Of a stretch of DNA of 64,000 nucleotides, positions 24,477 to 34,331 are shown piece by piece. The number at the start of each line of letters is the position of its first letter. Within the stretch, counting starts at the first letter, position 1. Where the stretch lies: the NCBI GenBank assembly GCA_040403315.1, contig JBBAKX010000004.1, positions 124,001 to 188,000 of the forward strand, in the 5' to 3' direction. The notes under the pieces were generated by a model. That model did no database searches and was not told the origin of the DNA. It saw only the letters and a list, made by a program, of their open reading frames with translations. The position numbers and the translations under genes were made by a program. Source of the stretch: CAMCXT01 sp040403315 (lineage in GTDB: Bacteria > Bacteroidota > Bacteroidia > M30B66).

Positions 24477-25817
24477 ATGACCCAATCCAATTACTCAGTA
24501 TCTGGTATTCTAAAACTGGCCCTGCCAATCATTATGGGCGGAATTGCACAAAATGTAATTCTTGCTACTGATGTATTTTTCATGGCCAGAGTGGACGAAA
24601 TTTCACTGGATGCGGTAGGTTTAGCGGGCTTGTTCTTTTCGACGGTTTACATTCTCGGATTGGGCTTTTCGACTGGTGTGCAAATTCTTATTGCCCGCCG
24701 ACATGGAGAAAAAGCCAACCATTCCATTGGCAACATTTTCGACAACAGCTTAATATTTCTCTTCTGCACCTCTTTGGTTTTATGGGTAGCGATGGAATAT
24801 TTAGGTCCGCCGGTTTTAAAAACACTTATTCAGTCGGAGGCTGTGTATGAAAAAGCGATTTTGTTCCTCGATCAACGTACTTGGGGAATCACGTTTGCCA
24901 TGATAAACCTTGCATTCCGAGCTTTTTACATTGGAACTTCAAAGCCAGCAATCATCATTTGGAGCACGGTAATCATGGCATTGACGAACATTTTCCTCAA
25001 CGATGCGCTCATTTTCGGAAAATATGGATTTCCGGCTCTAGGAATCGAAGGATCGGCCATTGCCTCCTCTTTGTCGGAAATTTCGGCGTTAATCATATTT
25101 ATTGGCTACACATTTATTGGGAAATTCAACCAAGCATTTAATTTATTCGGAAGCTGGAAATGGAACGTTCCAGTGATGAAGCACATTGTAAAAATTGCTT
25201 CACCTGTGATGTTTCAGTATTTCGTTTCACACGCTGGATGGTTTTTATTCTTCATCGTAATTGAACAAAGTGGCGAGCGGGCATTGGCGATTTCTGTTGT
25301 CATCCGGATGATCTACATGTTCCAAATGGTACCATTTTGGGGCTTCATGTCGGCCACTAACACAATGGTTTCTTTTGCCATTGGAGAAGGTCGCTCCGCG
25401 GAAGTGATGCCGATTTTAAAGAAGATCACAGGTATGTCGATTGTGGCTGCACTACCCTTTTTGGCACTTAATTTCATCATCCCCGAATGGGTGATAGGTT
25501 TAGCCGTTGAAGACAAAACCGGAGGCATCATTTCCGATAGCGTGCTGACATTGTATGTAATCTCTGTAGCCCTATTTTTCTTCGCCATTGCGATGACATG
25601 GTTTAGCGGTGTAAGCGGCAGTGGAAACACCCGAACCGCCTTGTGGATCGAGACCTCAACCATTGCCATGTATCTTTTGGTGGCATGGTTTCTAGGAATT
25701 TTTCTTAAAGAAGCCGTTCATATTATTTGGATTACAGAACCAATTTATTTTATGATGCTTGGCATGATATCGTACATTTACATGCGGTCGGGAAAATGGA
25801 AAGGGAAAATGATTTGA
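24477..25817 (+). CDS. MATE family efflux transporter
   Basis: This 446-residue protein has 12 hydrophobic segments in two repeats, with LALPIIMGGIAQN at the start and FFMARVDEISLDAVGLAGL, the MATE signature around helices 1-2. It exports cationic drugs or metabolites using Na+ or H+. It lies 20 nt after the rlmI-like gene and may share its transcript. The substrate is unknown. Confidence 0.9.
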   Translation: MTQSNYSVSGILKLALPIIMGGIAQNVILATDVFFMARVDEISLDAVGLAGLFFSTVYILGLGFSTGVQILIARRHGEKANHSIGNIFDNSLIFLFCTSLVLWVAMEYLGPPVLKTLIQSEAVYEKAILFLDQRTWGITFAMINLAFRAFYIGTSKPAIIIWSTVIMALTNIFLNDALIFGKYGFPALGIEGSAIASSLSEISALIIFIGYTFIGKFNQAFNLFGSWKWNVPVMKHIVKIASPVMFQYFVSHAGWFLFFIVIEQSGERALAISVVIRMIYMFQMVPFWGFMSATNTMVSFAIGEGRSAEVMPILKKITGMSIVAALPFLALNFIIPEWVIGLAVEDKTGGIISDSVLTLYVISVALFFFAIAMTWFSGVSGSGNTRTALWIETSTIAMYLLVAWFLGIFLKEAVHIIWITEPIYFMMLGMISYIYMRSGKWKGKMI

Positions 25818-25913
25818 CCAGAAAATGAGAACACATTGTCAATTTAATAACTTCGCCTTAACTTATATGAGTGATTCTCTCAATAATTTTACAACCGAAA
25901 TGTAACACAACTT

Positions 25914-26597
25914 ATGAGCGCAGATAGAACCAAAATCTTGCTAGTAGATGATGAGCCGGATATTCTGGAATTCATGAGTTACAACCTGAACAAGGAAGGG
26001 TTTGAAGTATTTACGAGCACCAATGGAAAAGATGCAATTCGCATTGCCACCCAGGAAAAGCCGAGCCTAATCATTTTAGATGTGATGATGCCCGATTTAG
26101 ATGGGATTGAAACCTGCAGAGTGATTCGTGAAACGCCAGAGCTAAAAGAAGTTCTGGTTGCATTCTTAACTGCAAGAAACGAAGATTACAGTCAAATTGC
26201 TGGTTTCGATGCGGGCGCCGATGATTATATCAACAAGCCAATCAAACCACGCGTGATGGTTAGTCGCGTGAAAGCCTTATTGCGCCGCGCTGGAAAGCTT
26301 ACAGGTGGTGATGAGGTAATGGAAGTAAATGGCTTCACAATTGACCGTGAAAAGTACTTGATCGTGAAAGACAATGTTCAGATCAATTTACCCAAAAAAG
26401 AATTCGAACTCATTGCTTTGTTGGCTTCAAAACCAGGAAAAGTCTTCACCCGTGAAGATATTTTGAAAAGCGTTTGGGGTGAGGATGTAGTGGTTGGAGA
26501 TAGAACGATTGATGTTCACATCAGAAAATTGCGTGAAAAACTGGGAGATAACTACATTCGAACCATTAAAGGCGTAGGCTACAAATTTGAGTTCTAA
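25914..26597 (+). CDS. OmpR/PhoB-family response regulator
   Basis: Of 227 residues, the receiver domain has acidic pair DD (12-13), phosphoacceptor Asp56 in LIILDVMMPD, and Thr/Lys in FLTARN and NKPIKP. The C-terminal winged helix ends with VGDRTIDVHIRKLREKLG and RTIKGVGYKFEF, the classic OmpR/PhoB DNA-binding domain. It is cotranscribed with the following kinase, whose start overlaps its stop. Confidence 0.92.
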   Translation: MSADRTKILLVDDEPDILEFMSYNLNKEGFEVFTSTNGKDAIRIATQEKPSLIILDVMMPDLDGIETCRVIRETPELKEVLVAFLTARNEDYSQIAGFDAGADDYINKPIKPRVMVSRVKALLRRAGKLTGGDEVMEVNGFTIDREKYLIVKDNVQINLPKKEFELIALLASKPGKVFTREDILKSVWGEDVVVGDRTIDVHIRKLREKLGDNYIRTIKGVGYKFEF

Positions 26598-27666
26598 AGT
26601 TCCATTTCTTCAAAAAAACAATACCTCAACACCGAGAAGCCTTGCGTTGTTTCTCGCTTTGTGGTTCTCGGCCTGCGTAGGTATTTTCGTAGGCTTAATG
26701 GAATTCGTATTCCATAAATACTACACGATCTGGGTGCCCACTGTGGTGATTATTTTCACCTTTATCCTATCGTTTTTCCTTTTCCAGTACACTGTTGAGC
26801 GCTTCATCTACCGGAAGATCAAACTCATTTACAAGAACATCCACCAACTGAAGCTCAAGAAGGGGCAAAAACCTAAATCGGTGGATTTGAATACCGATAT
26901 TATTTCGGAAGTAAATAAGGATGTGGAAGCTTGGGCGAAAGACCAAAAAGAAGAGATCGAATACCTGAAGAACCTAGAAAATTACCGTAGAGAATTTCTT
27001 GGCAACGTAAGCCACGAGCTCAAAACGCCGATCTTCAATATTCAAGGGTATATTATGACTCTGCTCGAAGGCGCATTGGAAGACGAAAAGGTGAACCGTG
27101 TTTACCTCGAACGTGCCGAAAAGAGCGTTGAGCGAATGGTAAACATCGTTGAAGATCTCGAAATTATTACCCAATTCGAAAGCGGACAGCTCATCCTGCA
27201 CAAAGAGAAATTCGACATTGTAGAATTGGCGCGCGATACGATGACAGGCATCCAGTATTCGGCAGAGAAAAGCAATGTGAAGCTCGTATTTAAAGACATT
27301 TACGAAAAACCCATTCCCGTAAAAGCCGATCGGGAAGCGATTCAGAAAGTACTATCAAACTTGTTTGTTAATTCAATTAAGTACAGTAAGCCGATTGGAG
27401 AGACTAAAGTTTCGTTTTACGATATGGATGAGAATATCCTCATCGAAGTATCCGACAACGGTATTGGCATCGCGCAAGAACACATCCCACGTTTGTTTGA
27501 ACGTTTTTACCGAGTAGAGCGCAGCCGTTCGCGCGACATTGGTGGCACTGGCCTCGGCTTGTCGATCGTAAAACACATCATCGAAGCCCACAACCAGACC
27601 ATTAACGTGCGCAGTACAGTGGGCATCGGAACTACGTTCGGTTTTACATTAACGAAGGCCAAATAA
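26587..27666 (+). CDS. PhoR-like sensor histidine kinase
   Basis: The best start is TTG at 26587, overlapping the regulator's stop by 11 nt; the first in-frame ATG (codon 38) would cut the first membrane helix. The protein has two membrane helices (about 19-42 and 47-67) and almost no periplasmic loop. The phospho-acceptor His143 lies in SHELKTP. The ATPase domain has LSNLFVNSIKYS, DNGIGI and GGTGLGLSIV. Lack of a sensor domain suggests sensing through the membrane or a partner. It pairs with the PhoB-like regulator. Confidence 0.9.
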   Translation: MSSKVPFLQKNNTSTPRSLALFLALWFSACVGIFVGLMEFVFHKYYTIWVPTVVIIFTFILSFFLFQYTVERFIYRKIKLIYKNIHQLKLKKGQKPKSVDLNTDIISEVNKDVEAWAKDQKEEIEYLKNLENYRREFLGNVSHELKTPIFNIQGYIMTLLEGALEDEKVNRVYLERAEKSVERMVNIVEDLEIITQFESGQLILHKEKFDIVELARDTMTGIQYSAEKSNVKLVFKDIYEKPIPVKADREAIQKVLSNLFVNSIKYSKPIGETKVSFYDMDENILIEVSDNGIGIAQEHIPRLFERFYRVERSRSRDIGGTGLGLSIVKHIIEAHNQTINVRSTVGIGTTFGFTLTKAK

Positions 27667-27881
27667 GCGTCTTCAAGGCATTCAATTGTTATTCAGGCTA
27701 AATGTGCTGGTTATTGATAGATAATGCAAAATATACAGCAATATTGAAAGGTGTGTAGGCGTCACAAACCAAGGTGACTTTCTAAAAGACTTTACAATTT
27801 CGATCAAGTGTGTGTTGCTCGAGAAAATCTCAAGACTCAATAAAATTTCCGGTCCACTAAAAATCGATTAGCTTTCCACGC

Positions 27882-28796
27882 TTAATTCAGCACAATTTTC
27901 CCTCCGGGGAAGGAGTTACTGCTCGATTGAATCCAATAAACTCCGCGTGGTAAATGCTCTAATTGCATGGTGGTTTCAAGTTGGCGCAATTCCGTTTGAA
28001 ACACTGCTCTTCCATGAATATCTAGAACAATTAAACGCTCGTTGGTTATAGGTGCCCGGGGAAGCCGAACGGTAACAGTGTTTTGTGCAGGATTTGGGAA
28101 CACATCCGCCGGAACGGCTGCGATAGCGCTGATGCTTGTAGTTAGCCCTGTTGGACAAAACGTATACACACGACCATCTACTGGAACATTACCTAAACTT
28201 GGGAACGCAATAGAATCGATTGGCGTAAGAATCGGTGCATCCGACGGACCTGTGAGTGCAAGAACACTATCGGCAGTATAGTTTGCATAACCAATAAATG
28301 GACCTGGAAATTCTTCGAAAATTAGGAAAGTATCTACAATTGCAGATGGGCCGAGACGAGCTTCCCAACACCCATTTTCAAAAAGCCAAAATTGGAAAGA
28401 TGTTCGGGCAGTAACGGTGGTGTCTTCGAAAAATCCGGCATTTGAAAACTCCACTTTAAAGATCTGATTTCCAGCTGTGCCTTCTAATTGATAGCCTACT
28501 GATGTTTCATCGCCAGCACCAATCATATCCACATAATATGGATTGAATTCGTAACTCCCATCTTCAGTATAGATGTATCCATTGCTACTCAAAACCAGCG
28601 AATCGTAGGCGTTTCCCGCGATTGAAAGTGAAAATCCAATGGGAATTAACGACTCTTCATCGTCCCAGCCAATGGGCCATGCAACTTGCGTTGGAGCCGT
28701 AAGGGCTTGGTAAGGCTGAAGTCCTGTTTGAACAGTATATTGTGCCTGAACAAGCACTGGAAAACAAAGTAAAAGTAACGTGTAGAGTTTTTTCAT
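27882..28796 (-). CDS. T9SS-secreted protein with C-terminal sorting domain
   Basis: The start is the ATG at 28796 (MKKLYTLLLLCFPVLVQAQ signal peptide); a longer frame would include the terminator hairpin of typA. The body (about residues 20-225) is a beta-rich, acidic domain with no motif I recognise. The last 75 residues are a type A sorting domain (DVFPNPAQNTVTVRLP, then ending GGKIVLN), so it is exported and surface attached. It stands alone between two minus-strand genes. Confidence 0.8.
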   Translation of the reverse strand: MKKLYTLLLLCFPVLVQAQYTVQTGLQPYQALTAPTQVAWPIGWDDEESLIPIGFSLSIAGNAYDSLVLSSNGYIYTEDGSYEFNPYYVDMIGAGDETSVGYQLEGTAGNQIFKVEFSNAGFFEDTTVTARTSFQFWLFENGCWEARLGPSAIVDTFLIFEEFPGPFIGYANYTADSVLALTGPSDAPILTPIDSIAFPSLGNVPVDGRVYTFCPTGLTTSISAIAAVPADVFPNPAQNTVTVRLPRAPITNERLIVLDIHGRAVFQTELRQLETTMQLEHLPRGVYWIQSSSNSFPGGKIVLN

Positions 28797-28822
28797 TTGA
28801 TTGAAGAGTAATACGAGCAAAT

Positions 28823-28862
28823 TAAATAAAAAAACCAGTGAACTTTTAAAGCTCACTGGTTT
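28823..28862 (-). terminator. rho-independent terminator of typA
   Basis: On the minus strand the stem AAACCAGTGA (28862-28853) / TCACTGGTTT (28841-28832) is followed by TTTTTATTT. It lies 22 nt after the typA stop. Confidence 0.85.
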
Positions 28863-28884
28863 CACATTCATATTGAACCTAAGT

Positions 28885-30696
28885 TTATGCTAGACCCATC
28901 GAAGATGCCATGCGCTTACGCTCGTTTTCGTCGAGGTAAATTTTACGCAAACGCAATGCATTCGGTGTAATTTCTACGTACTCATCCTTCTGAATATATT
29001 CCATTGCTTCTTCAAGAGAGAACTTGATAGCAGGTGAAATACGCATTTTATCGTCTGAACCAGAGGCGCGCATGTTAGTGAGTTTCTTTTCTTGAGAAAC
29101 ATTCACAACCAAATCGCCACCTTTATTTTGTTCACCGATAATCATTCCGGTGTAAACATCTTCGCCTGGATCAACGAAGAAAGTACCGCGGTCTTGCAAT
29201 TTATCAATCGAGTAAGCAATTGCTTTACCGTTGTCTTTCGAACACATTACACCATTAATTCGCTGTGGAATATCGCCCTTCCATGGCTCATAATCTTTAA
29301 ATCGGTGTGCAATAATTGCCTCACCAGCAGAAGCCGTAAGTAGGTGATTTCTCAAACCGATGATTCCACGAGCAGGAATGAAGAATTCCAAATGCTGCAT
29401 GTCGCCTTTCGGTTCCATCACCATCATTTCGCCTTTTCGCTGACTAACCAATTCGATTACTTTACCAGAAAATTGATCTGGTACATCGATGGTTAAGTTT
29501 TCAATTGGCTCATGTTTCTGCCCGTTAATTTCCTTGATAATTACCTGAGGCTGACCAACTTGAAGTTCATATCCTTCGCGACGCATCGTTTCGATAAGAA
29601 TCGCCAAGTGGAGAATACCGCGGCCATAAACCAAAAAAGAGTCTGCAGAACTAGTTGGTTCAACGCGCAATGCGAGGTTTTTCTCAAGTTCTTTTTCGAG
29701 ACGTTCTTTAAGGTGTCTTGAAGTAACGAATTTCCCATCTTTCCCATAGAATGGAGAGTTGTTGATGGTGAAAAGCATACTCATTGTTGGCTCATCCACA
29801 TCGATCGGAGTTAGACCTTCTGGATTTTCGAAGTCGGCAATTGTATCACCAATTTCGAAACCATCGATTCCTGTAACAGCGATAATATCACCAGCAACTG
29901 CACTAACTACTTTTGCTTTACCTAGACCTTCGAAAGTATACAATTCACGAATACGTGTTTTGATCATTTTCCCATCGCGTTTAACGAGGGTGATCGGCAT
30001 ATTTTCGCGAAGTTCACCACGCAATAAACGACCAACTGCAATTCTTCCGATATAGGTGGAGAAATCGAGTGAAGTGATCATCAATTGAGGTGTTCCTTGC
30101 GGCTGAAGTGGCGCAGGAATTTCTGTAAGAATGGTATCGAGTAGATATTCAAATCCGTCGGTTGGGTTTTGGTAATCAGCACCCATCCAGCCCATTTTCG
30201 AAGATCCGTAAACGGTCTTAAATTCTAATTGCTCCTCAGTGGCGTCGAGGTTAAAGAAAAGTTCGAAAACTGCATCATGCACCTCATCGGGGCGACAGTT
30301 TGGCTTATCCACCTTGTTGATTACCACAACTGGCTTCAAACCTAATTCGAGGGCTTTTTGAAGCACGAAACGTGTTTGTGGCATCGGCCCTTCAAAGGCA
30401 TCTACAAGAAGGATTACACCATCAGCCATATTCAATACCCTTTCAACCTCACCGCCAAAGTCGGCGTGGCCTGGAGTATCGATGATGTTAATTTTTACAT
30501 CTTTGTAACGAACAGAAACGTTTTTAGAAAGGATCGTGATTCCTCTTTCTCGTTCAAGATCGTTGTTGTCCAGAATCAGCTCTCCAGTTTCCTGGTTGTC
30601 GCGGAAGAGTTTAGTCTGATGAAGGATTTTATCAACCAAGGTGGTTTTTCCGTGGTCAACGTGTGCGATAATCGCAATATTCCTGATTTGTTGCAT
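28885..30696 (-). CDS. typA: translational GTPase TypA/BipA
   Basis: This roughly 603-residue ribosome-associated GTPase has G1 AHVDHGKTTL, G2/G3 RERGITI and DTPGHADFGGEV, G4 NKVDKPNCRP and G5 GSSKMGW. The EF-G-like domains and the BipA-specific C-terminal region (LRKIYLDENERKR) follow. It supports ribosome assembly and stress adaptation. The start is the ATG at 30696 (MQQIRNIAII); the 36 upstream residues are excluded because a consensus -7 box lies at 30723-30716. It has its own terminator. Confidence 0.93.
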   Translation of the reverse strand: MQQIRNIAIIAHVDHGKTTLVDKILHQTKLFRDNQETGELILDNNDLERERGITILSKNVSVRYKDVKINIIDTPGHADFGGEVERVLNMADGVILLVDAFEGPMPQTRFVLQKALELGLKPVVVINKVDKPNCRPDEVHDAVFELFFNLDATEEQLEFKTVYGSSKMGWMGADYQNPTDGFEYLLDTILTEIPAPLQPQGTPQLMITSLDFSTYIGRIAVGRLLRGELRENMPITLVKRDGKMIKTRIRELYTFEGLGKAKVVSAVAGDIIAVTGIDGFEIGDTIADFENPEGLTPIDVDEPTMSMLFTINNSPFYGKDGKFVTSRHLKERLEKELEKNLALRVEPTSSADSFLVYGRGILHLAILIETMRREGYELQVGQPQVIIKEINGQKHEPIENLTIDVPDQFSGKVIELVSQRKGEMMVMEPKGDMQHLEFFIPARGIIGLRNHLLTASAGEAIIAHRFKDYEPWKGDIPQRINGVMCSKDNGKAIAYSIDKLQDRGTFFVDPGEDVYTGMIIGEQNKGGDLVVNVSQEKKLTNMRASGSDDKMRISPAIKFSLEEAMEYIQKDEYVEITPNALRLRKIYLDENERKRMASSMGLA

Positions 30697-30715
30697 ACCC
30701 TGCTTTTTGGCGGTG

Positions 30716-30723
30716 CAAAAGTA
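30716..30723 (-). promoter_or_regulatory. -7 box of typA
   Basis: TACTTTTG (30723 to 30716, minus strand) matches TAnnTTTG. The transcript would begin near 30711, 15 nt before the ATG at 30696, which fixes the start of TypA. Confidence 0.6.
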
Positions 30724-30822
30724 GACATTTAAAAGCACAGGAGCACTATATCGCAAAGAGCATATTGGTAATTTAACAAAACCCTCGATTTTGCGACCAT
30801 CCAACCACCAAAAAACACTTAG

Positions 30823-31275
30823 TTACGCCCGCTCTTTTGTGTCGACGATGATGGTTACGGGCCCATCGTTTACCAAAGAAACCTGCATATCGGCTCCGAA
30901 AATTCCAGTTTTTACCGGGCGTGAAAGCTCTTGGTTCAACTGATTGCAAAACATTTCGTACAGCATATTTGCGAATTCAGGTTTCGCTGCGCGGATAAAA
31001 GAAGGTCGGTTCCCTTTTTTGGTGGTAGCATGTAAGGTAAACTGACTCACCACTAAAATTTCACCCATGATATCCGCTACCGATTTGTTCATCATGCCGT
31101 TATTGTCGGCAAAGATGCGCATGTTGACGATTTTAGCGGCCAGCCAAACGAGATCTTCCACTGAATCGGTCTCCTCTACTCCAACAAGTACTAGTAATCC
31201 TTGCTTGATACGGCTGTAAAGCTCGCCTTCGATGTGCACAGAAGCATTAGAAACACGTTGTATAACAGCACGCAT
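30823..31275 (-). CDS. dtd: D-aminoacyl-tRNA deacylase
   Basis: The 150-residue enzyme starts MRAVIQRVSNASVHIEGE and has the catalytic SQFTLHAT motif and NDGPVTI (the Gly-cisPro motif region). It hydrolyses D-amino acids from mis-charged tRNA. I take the ATG at 31275; an in-frame option at 31335 would add 20 residues not in the family. It is the last gene of a minus-strand group with rsgA and tsaB. Confidence 0.93.
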   Translation of the reverse strand: MRAVIQRVSNASVHIEGELYSRIKQGLLVLVGVEETDSVEDLVWLAAKIVNMRIFADNNGMMNKSVADIMGEILVVSQFTLHATTKKGNRPSFIRAAKPEFANMLYEMFCNQLNQELSRPVKTGIFGADMQVSLVNDGPVTIIVDTKERA

Positions 31276-31356
31276 AGGGCGGTAAAAGTACAAATGAAAA
31301 AGAGATTGGGAAATCTGTTCTTTCAATACTATCAATCAAACGCATTTTAGATTCAA

Positions 31357-32280
31357 TTACCAATTCTTCTTTAGCTCGTCAGACGCTAACATGCCCAAAT
31401 AAGAAATGTAACGCTGCTCGTGAAGCATCTCTGAATCGGCCATTTCGCGAACAGCACATCCGGGCTCGTTTACATGCATGCAATTGTTGAATTTACATTG
31501 GGTTGATAGCAACCGGATTTCGGGGAAATAATCTCTAATTTCAGATTTTTCCATATCGACCATTCCAAATTCCTTAACTCCAGGCGTATCGATCATCCAA
31601 GTGCCCGGAAACAATTCGAACAATTCGGCAAAAGTGGTAGTATGTTGACCTTTGGCGTGGGCCTTAGAAATGTCACCTGTGCGAAGATCTAGTGAAGGAT
31701 TTACCTTGTTAATTAAACTCGATTTTCCGCTGCCAGAATGCCCCGACATAAGATTAATCTTCCCACGCATCCTGTCTTTCAGCGTATCAATACCTTCTCC
31801 AGTTAAGGCTGAAACATGCAGAATTTCATACTCGCCGGGAGAATAAATAGCATGTAATTCTTCAACCTTGGCTTGGTCTTTTGGATTGTCGCAGAGATCA
31901 ATTTTATTCAATAAAACCATCACTGGAATTTGGTATGCTTCGCAGGTCAGCAGCAAACGGTCGATAAAGCCCGTTGATGTGCGCGGTGAATGCAATGTGG
32001 CAACAATAAATGCCTGTTGAATATTTGCAGCTAAAATGTGTGATTCTTTGCTTAGATTAATTGATTTTCGGATCAAATAATTTTCTCGAGGCAAAATATC
32101 TACAATCGTTGTGTGCGTTTCTTCTAATTCCAAAACAACACGATCGCCAACTGCAATGGGATTGGTGCTACGAATGCCTTTAATTCGGAAAAGTCCACGC
32201 ACGCGACATTCAAGGTTTTGGCCTTCGTCGGTGCGCACAGTGGCGAAACTTCCTGTTGATCGAATGACTAATCCGTTCAT
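31357..32280 (-). CDS. rsgA: ribosome small-subunit GTPase RsgA
   Basis: The 307-residue protein has an N-terminal OB domain (IGD-like VRGLFRIKG) and a circularly permuted GTPase: G4 NKIDLC, then G1 GHSGSGKSSLIN, then G3 DTPGVKEFG. It ends in a zinc-finger-like domain (CKFNNCMHVNEPGC). It acts in late 30S maturation. Its ATG overlaps the stop of tsaB (ATGA at 32280-32277). Confidence 0.93.
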   Translation of the reverse strand: MNGLVIRSTGSFATVRTDEGQNLECRVRGLFRIKGIRSTNPIAVGDRVVLELEETHTTIVDILPRENYLIRKSINLSKESHILAANIQQAFIVATLHSPRTSTGFIDRLLLTCEAYQIPVMVLLNKIDLCDNPKDQAKVEELHAIYSPGEYEILHVSALTGEGIDTLKDRMRGKINLMSGHSGSGKSSLINKVNPSLDLRTGDISKAHAKGQHTTTFAELFELFPGTWMIDTPGVKEFGMVDMEKSEIRDYFPEIRLLSTQCKFNNCMHVNEPGCAVREMADSEMLHEQRYISYLGMLASDELKKNW

Positions 32281-32960
32281 TCTTCAACTGGTTTTGCAGT
32301 GGTGAAAAAAGGCTTTAAATAATCGGGTTCACAGTAGGCTAAATCTGCAAATTCTTTTTGTTGGAATTTACGATAGGCAGAATCAATCATGTACTCGGCT
32401 GTAAAATCGGGTTGAAGATCGAATCGGGCAGTATAATAAGGGCATACAGCCTGATATTTTGGTGCGCCGTCTCCAAAAAACGCAATTTCTTGGCTTGAAA
32501 AATCACTATAGCTTTCAGCATCTAAAATGCAAGGAAAATCGGGGGTGATTTTTTGGTTTTGATGATCGTAAACAGCCGTGTAGACTTCCATTCGGCGTGC
32601 ATCGATCATTGGAACGATATAACCTTTGAAATCAGGAAAAGTGGCAATAAATCCAGCGGCCATGATGTCGAGGGTTCCTAAGGTGATTAAAGGAATTTCA
32701 CGGGCATAACAGATGCCTTTGGCTGTGGACAAACCGATCCGTAAACCGGTGTAGGAACCTGGTCCGTTCGACACAACAACGACTTGCAGATCAGCATACG
32801 ATATCGCTTGCTCGGTGAGCAGTTCGTTGACAAGGAACATGAGGTTTTCGGAATGCCGGAATCCGTCGCGGATAACCTTCACACCGAGCGGTTTTCCATC
32901 CCCCGACAGGGAAACAGAACAAACCGCAGTTGCCGTTTCGAGATGCAGCAGATAAACCAA
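32277..32960 (-). CDS. tsaB: tRNA threonylcarbamoyladenosine synthesis protein TsaB
   Basis: This ASKHA-fold protein has LHLETATAVCSVSL at the N-terminus and SNGPGSYTGLRIGLSTAKG, the TsaB signature. With TsaD and TsaE it makes t6A37 in ANN-reading tRNAs. I prefer a TTG start (32960, five bases after the adaptor stop), because the first ATG (32999) would add a 13-residue basic tail and overlap the preceding gene by 35 nt. Both remain possible. Confidence 0.82.
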   Translation of the reverse strand: MVYLLHLETATAVCSVSLSGDGKPLGVKVIRDGFRHSENLMFLVNELLTEQAISYADLQVVVVSNGPGSYTGLRIGLSTAKGICYAREIPLITLGTLDIMAAGFIATFPDFKGYIVPMIDARRMEVYTAVYDHQNQKITPDFPCILDAESYSDFSSQEIAFFGDGAPKYQAVCPYYTARFDLQPDFTAEYMIDSAYRKFQQKEFADLAYCEPDYLKPFFTTAKPVEE

Positions 32961-32964
32961 CGTG

Positions 32965-34329
32965 TTATTCTTTTTTGGTGTAGAGTTGCGAGGCTTCAAC
33001 CACGACCACTTCCATAGAATCTTTCATGATTTTCGAAATGGCTGAATAAGGCGCCGATACGACTTCCTCACCACCTTTTAATCCAGAGAGAATGCGAATG
33101 TAATCGTTGTCTTGAATGCCTGTTTTAACGCGCACTTTACGCACTTTACCTTCAGAATAAACGAAAACAACCTCTTCCACTTCGCCGGCTTCATTGGCAT
33201 TGTCGATGGCTTGTGCTTCACCTTCGCTGTCAGAAATATTCTTTTCTTCTTTCGATTCCTTGCCTTCAATCACGCGGGTTGTAACGGCCATAATTGGCAC
33301 TGTGAGCACGTTAGATTCGGTTTTTGTTAGGATATCGACTGTTGCCGACATGCCCGGGCGGAAAGGAGATAGATGAGGATTTGCGGTATCTACAAGGTCG
33401 GTGTAGGAATCGCGTAGGATGCGGATTTTAACTGAAAAGTTGGTTACCTGATCTGAAGTATTTACACTTAAACCAACAGTGTTTGAAGAGTTTGCAACCT
33501 CAGTAACGATGCCTTTGAATGTACGTTCGCCGTATGCATCTACTTCTACATTGGCAGTATCGTTAAGTTCGATGCGCACGATGTCGTTTTCGTTCACATC
33601 AACACTCACTTCCATTTCGGAAAGGTTTGCGATACGAAGCAATTCGGTTCCGCTCATTTGAGCAGTTCCAACAACACGTTCGCCGAGTTCTACATTGAGT
33701 TTCGAAACGGTTCCGTCGGTTGGTGCGTAAATTCGGGTTCTTCCGAGGTTATCGTTGGCTTCCTTAAGAGATGCTTGTGCGCTGCTAACGGCATATTCGG
33801 CTGCGAGGACGTTCTGTTTCGCGGCTTCAACATCCGCCTTGGCGCCTTCGTACTGCGCTTTTGAAGCGTCGAATTCTGAGGCAGAAATGGCTTGCTGATC
33901 GAACAGTTTCTTACTACGTTTAAAGCTTTCGTCGATGTTTGCAAAGGATGCTTTTGCTTGATTTTCGCGGGCTTTTGCGTTGGCTACATTGGCTTTCGAC
34001 TGGTTGAGCGCAGCAGCTACACGGTCGGCGGCAGATTGGATTAGATCTGGATTGATGGTAAGTAAGTGATCTCCTTTTTGCACCTTTTGGCCTTCTTTCA
34101 CTTTCAATTCGACGATTTCACCTGAAACATCTGCAGAAATCTTCACTTCCACTTCAGGTTGGATTTTTCCGTTGGCAGAAACCATTTCGGTAATCGAACG
34201 TTTGGAGGCTTTCTCAACTGCTACCTCAATACCCGGCTTTTTTCCCAGCCAACCTGCAGATTTTGCAATGATGCCCAGAACGATGAGTGCACCTACGATG
34301 ATGAGAATATTGCGTGTGCTTTTTTTCAT
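32965..34329 (-). CDS. efflux periplasmic adaptor (HlyD/MacA family)
   Basis: The 454-residue protein has an N-terminal membrane anchor (IIVGALIVLGIIAKSAGWL), a lipoyl half-motif (VSADVSGEIVELKVKEGQKVQKGDHLL), a long coiled-coil hairpin (about 75-190), the second lipoyl half (IYAPTDGTVSKLNVELGERV) and beta-barrel/membrane-proximal domains. An unusual acidic insert (EGKESKEEKNISDSEGEAQA) sits near residues 350-380. It links an inner membrane pump to the TolC channel next door (gap 2 nt). The pump gene is not in the window. Confidence 0.88.
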   Translation of the reverse strand: MKKSTRNILIIVGALIVLGIIAKSAGWLGKKPGIEVAVEKASKRSITEMVSANGKIQPEVEVKISADVSGEIVELKVKEGQKVQKGDHLLTINPDLIQSAADRVAAALNQSKANVANAKARENQAKASFANIDESFKRSKKLFDQQAISASEFDASKAQYEGAKADVEAAKQNVLAAEYAVSSAQASLKEANDNLGRTRIYAPTDGTVSKLNVELGERVVGTAQMSGTELLRIANLSEMEVSVDVNENDIVRIELNDTANVEVDAYGERTFKGIVTEVANSSNTVGLSVNTSDQVTNFSVKIRILRDSYTDLVDTANPHLSPFRPGMSATVDILTKTESNVLTVPIMAVTTRVIEGKESKEEKNISDSEGEAQAIDNANEAGEVEEVVFVYSEGKVRKVRVKTGIQDNDYIRILSGLKGGEEVVSAPYSAISKIMKDSMEVVVVEASQLYTKKE

Positions 34330-34331
34330 GG

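Noticed and set aside
28797..28871. Longer N-terminus for the T9SS protein at 27882
   Set aside because: It includes the typA terminator hairpin; the normal signal peptide starts at 28796.
30697..30804. Longer N-terminus for TypA
   Set aside because: A consensus -7 box lies inside the extension and TypA proteins begin shortly before the IAIIAHVDHGKT block.
32961..32999. ATG start of TsaB
   Set aside because: It overlaps the adaptor gene by 35 nt and adds a basic tail absent in the family; kept as an alternative only.
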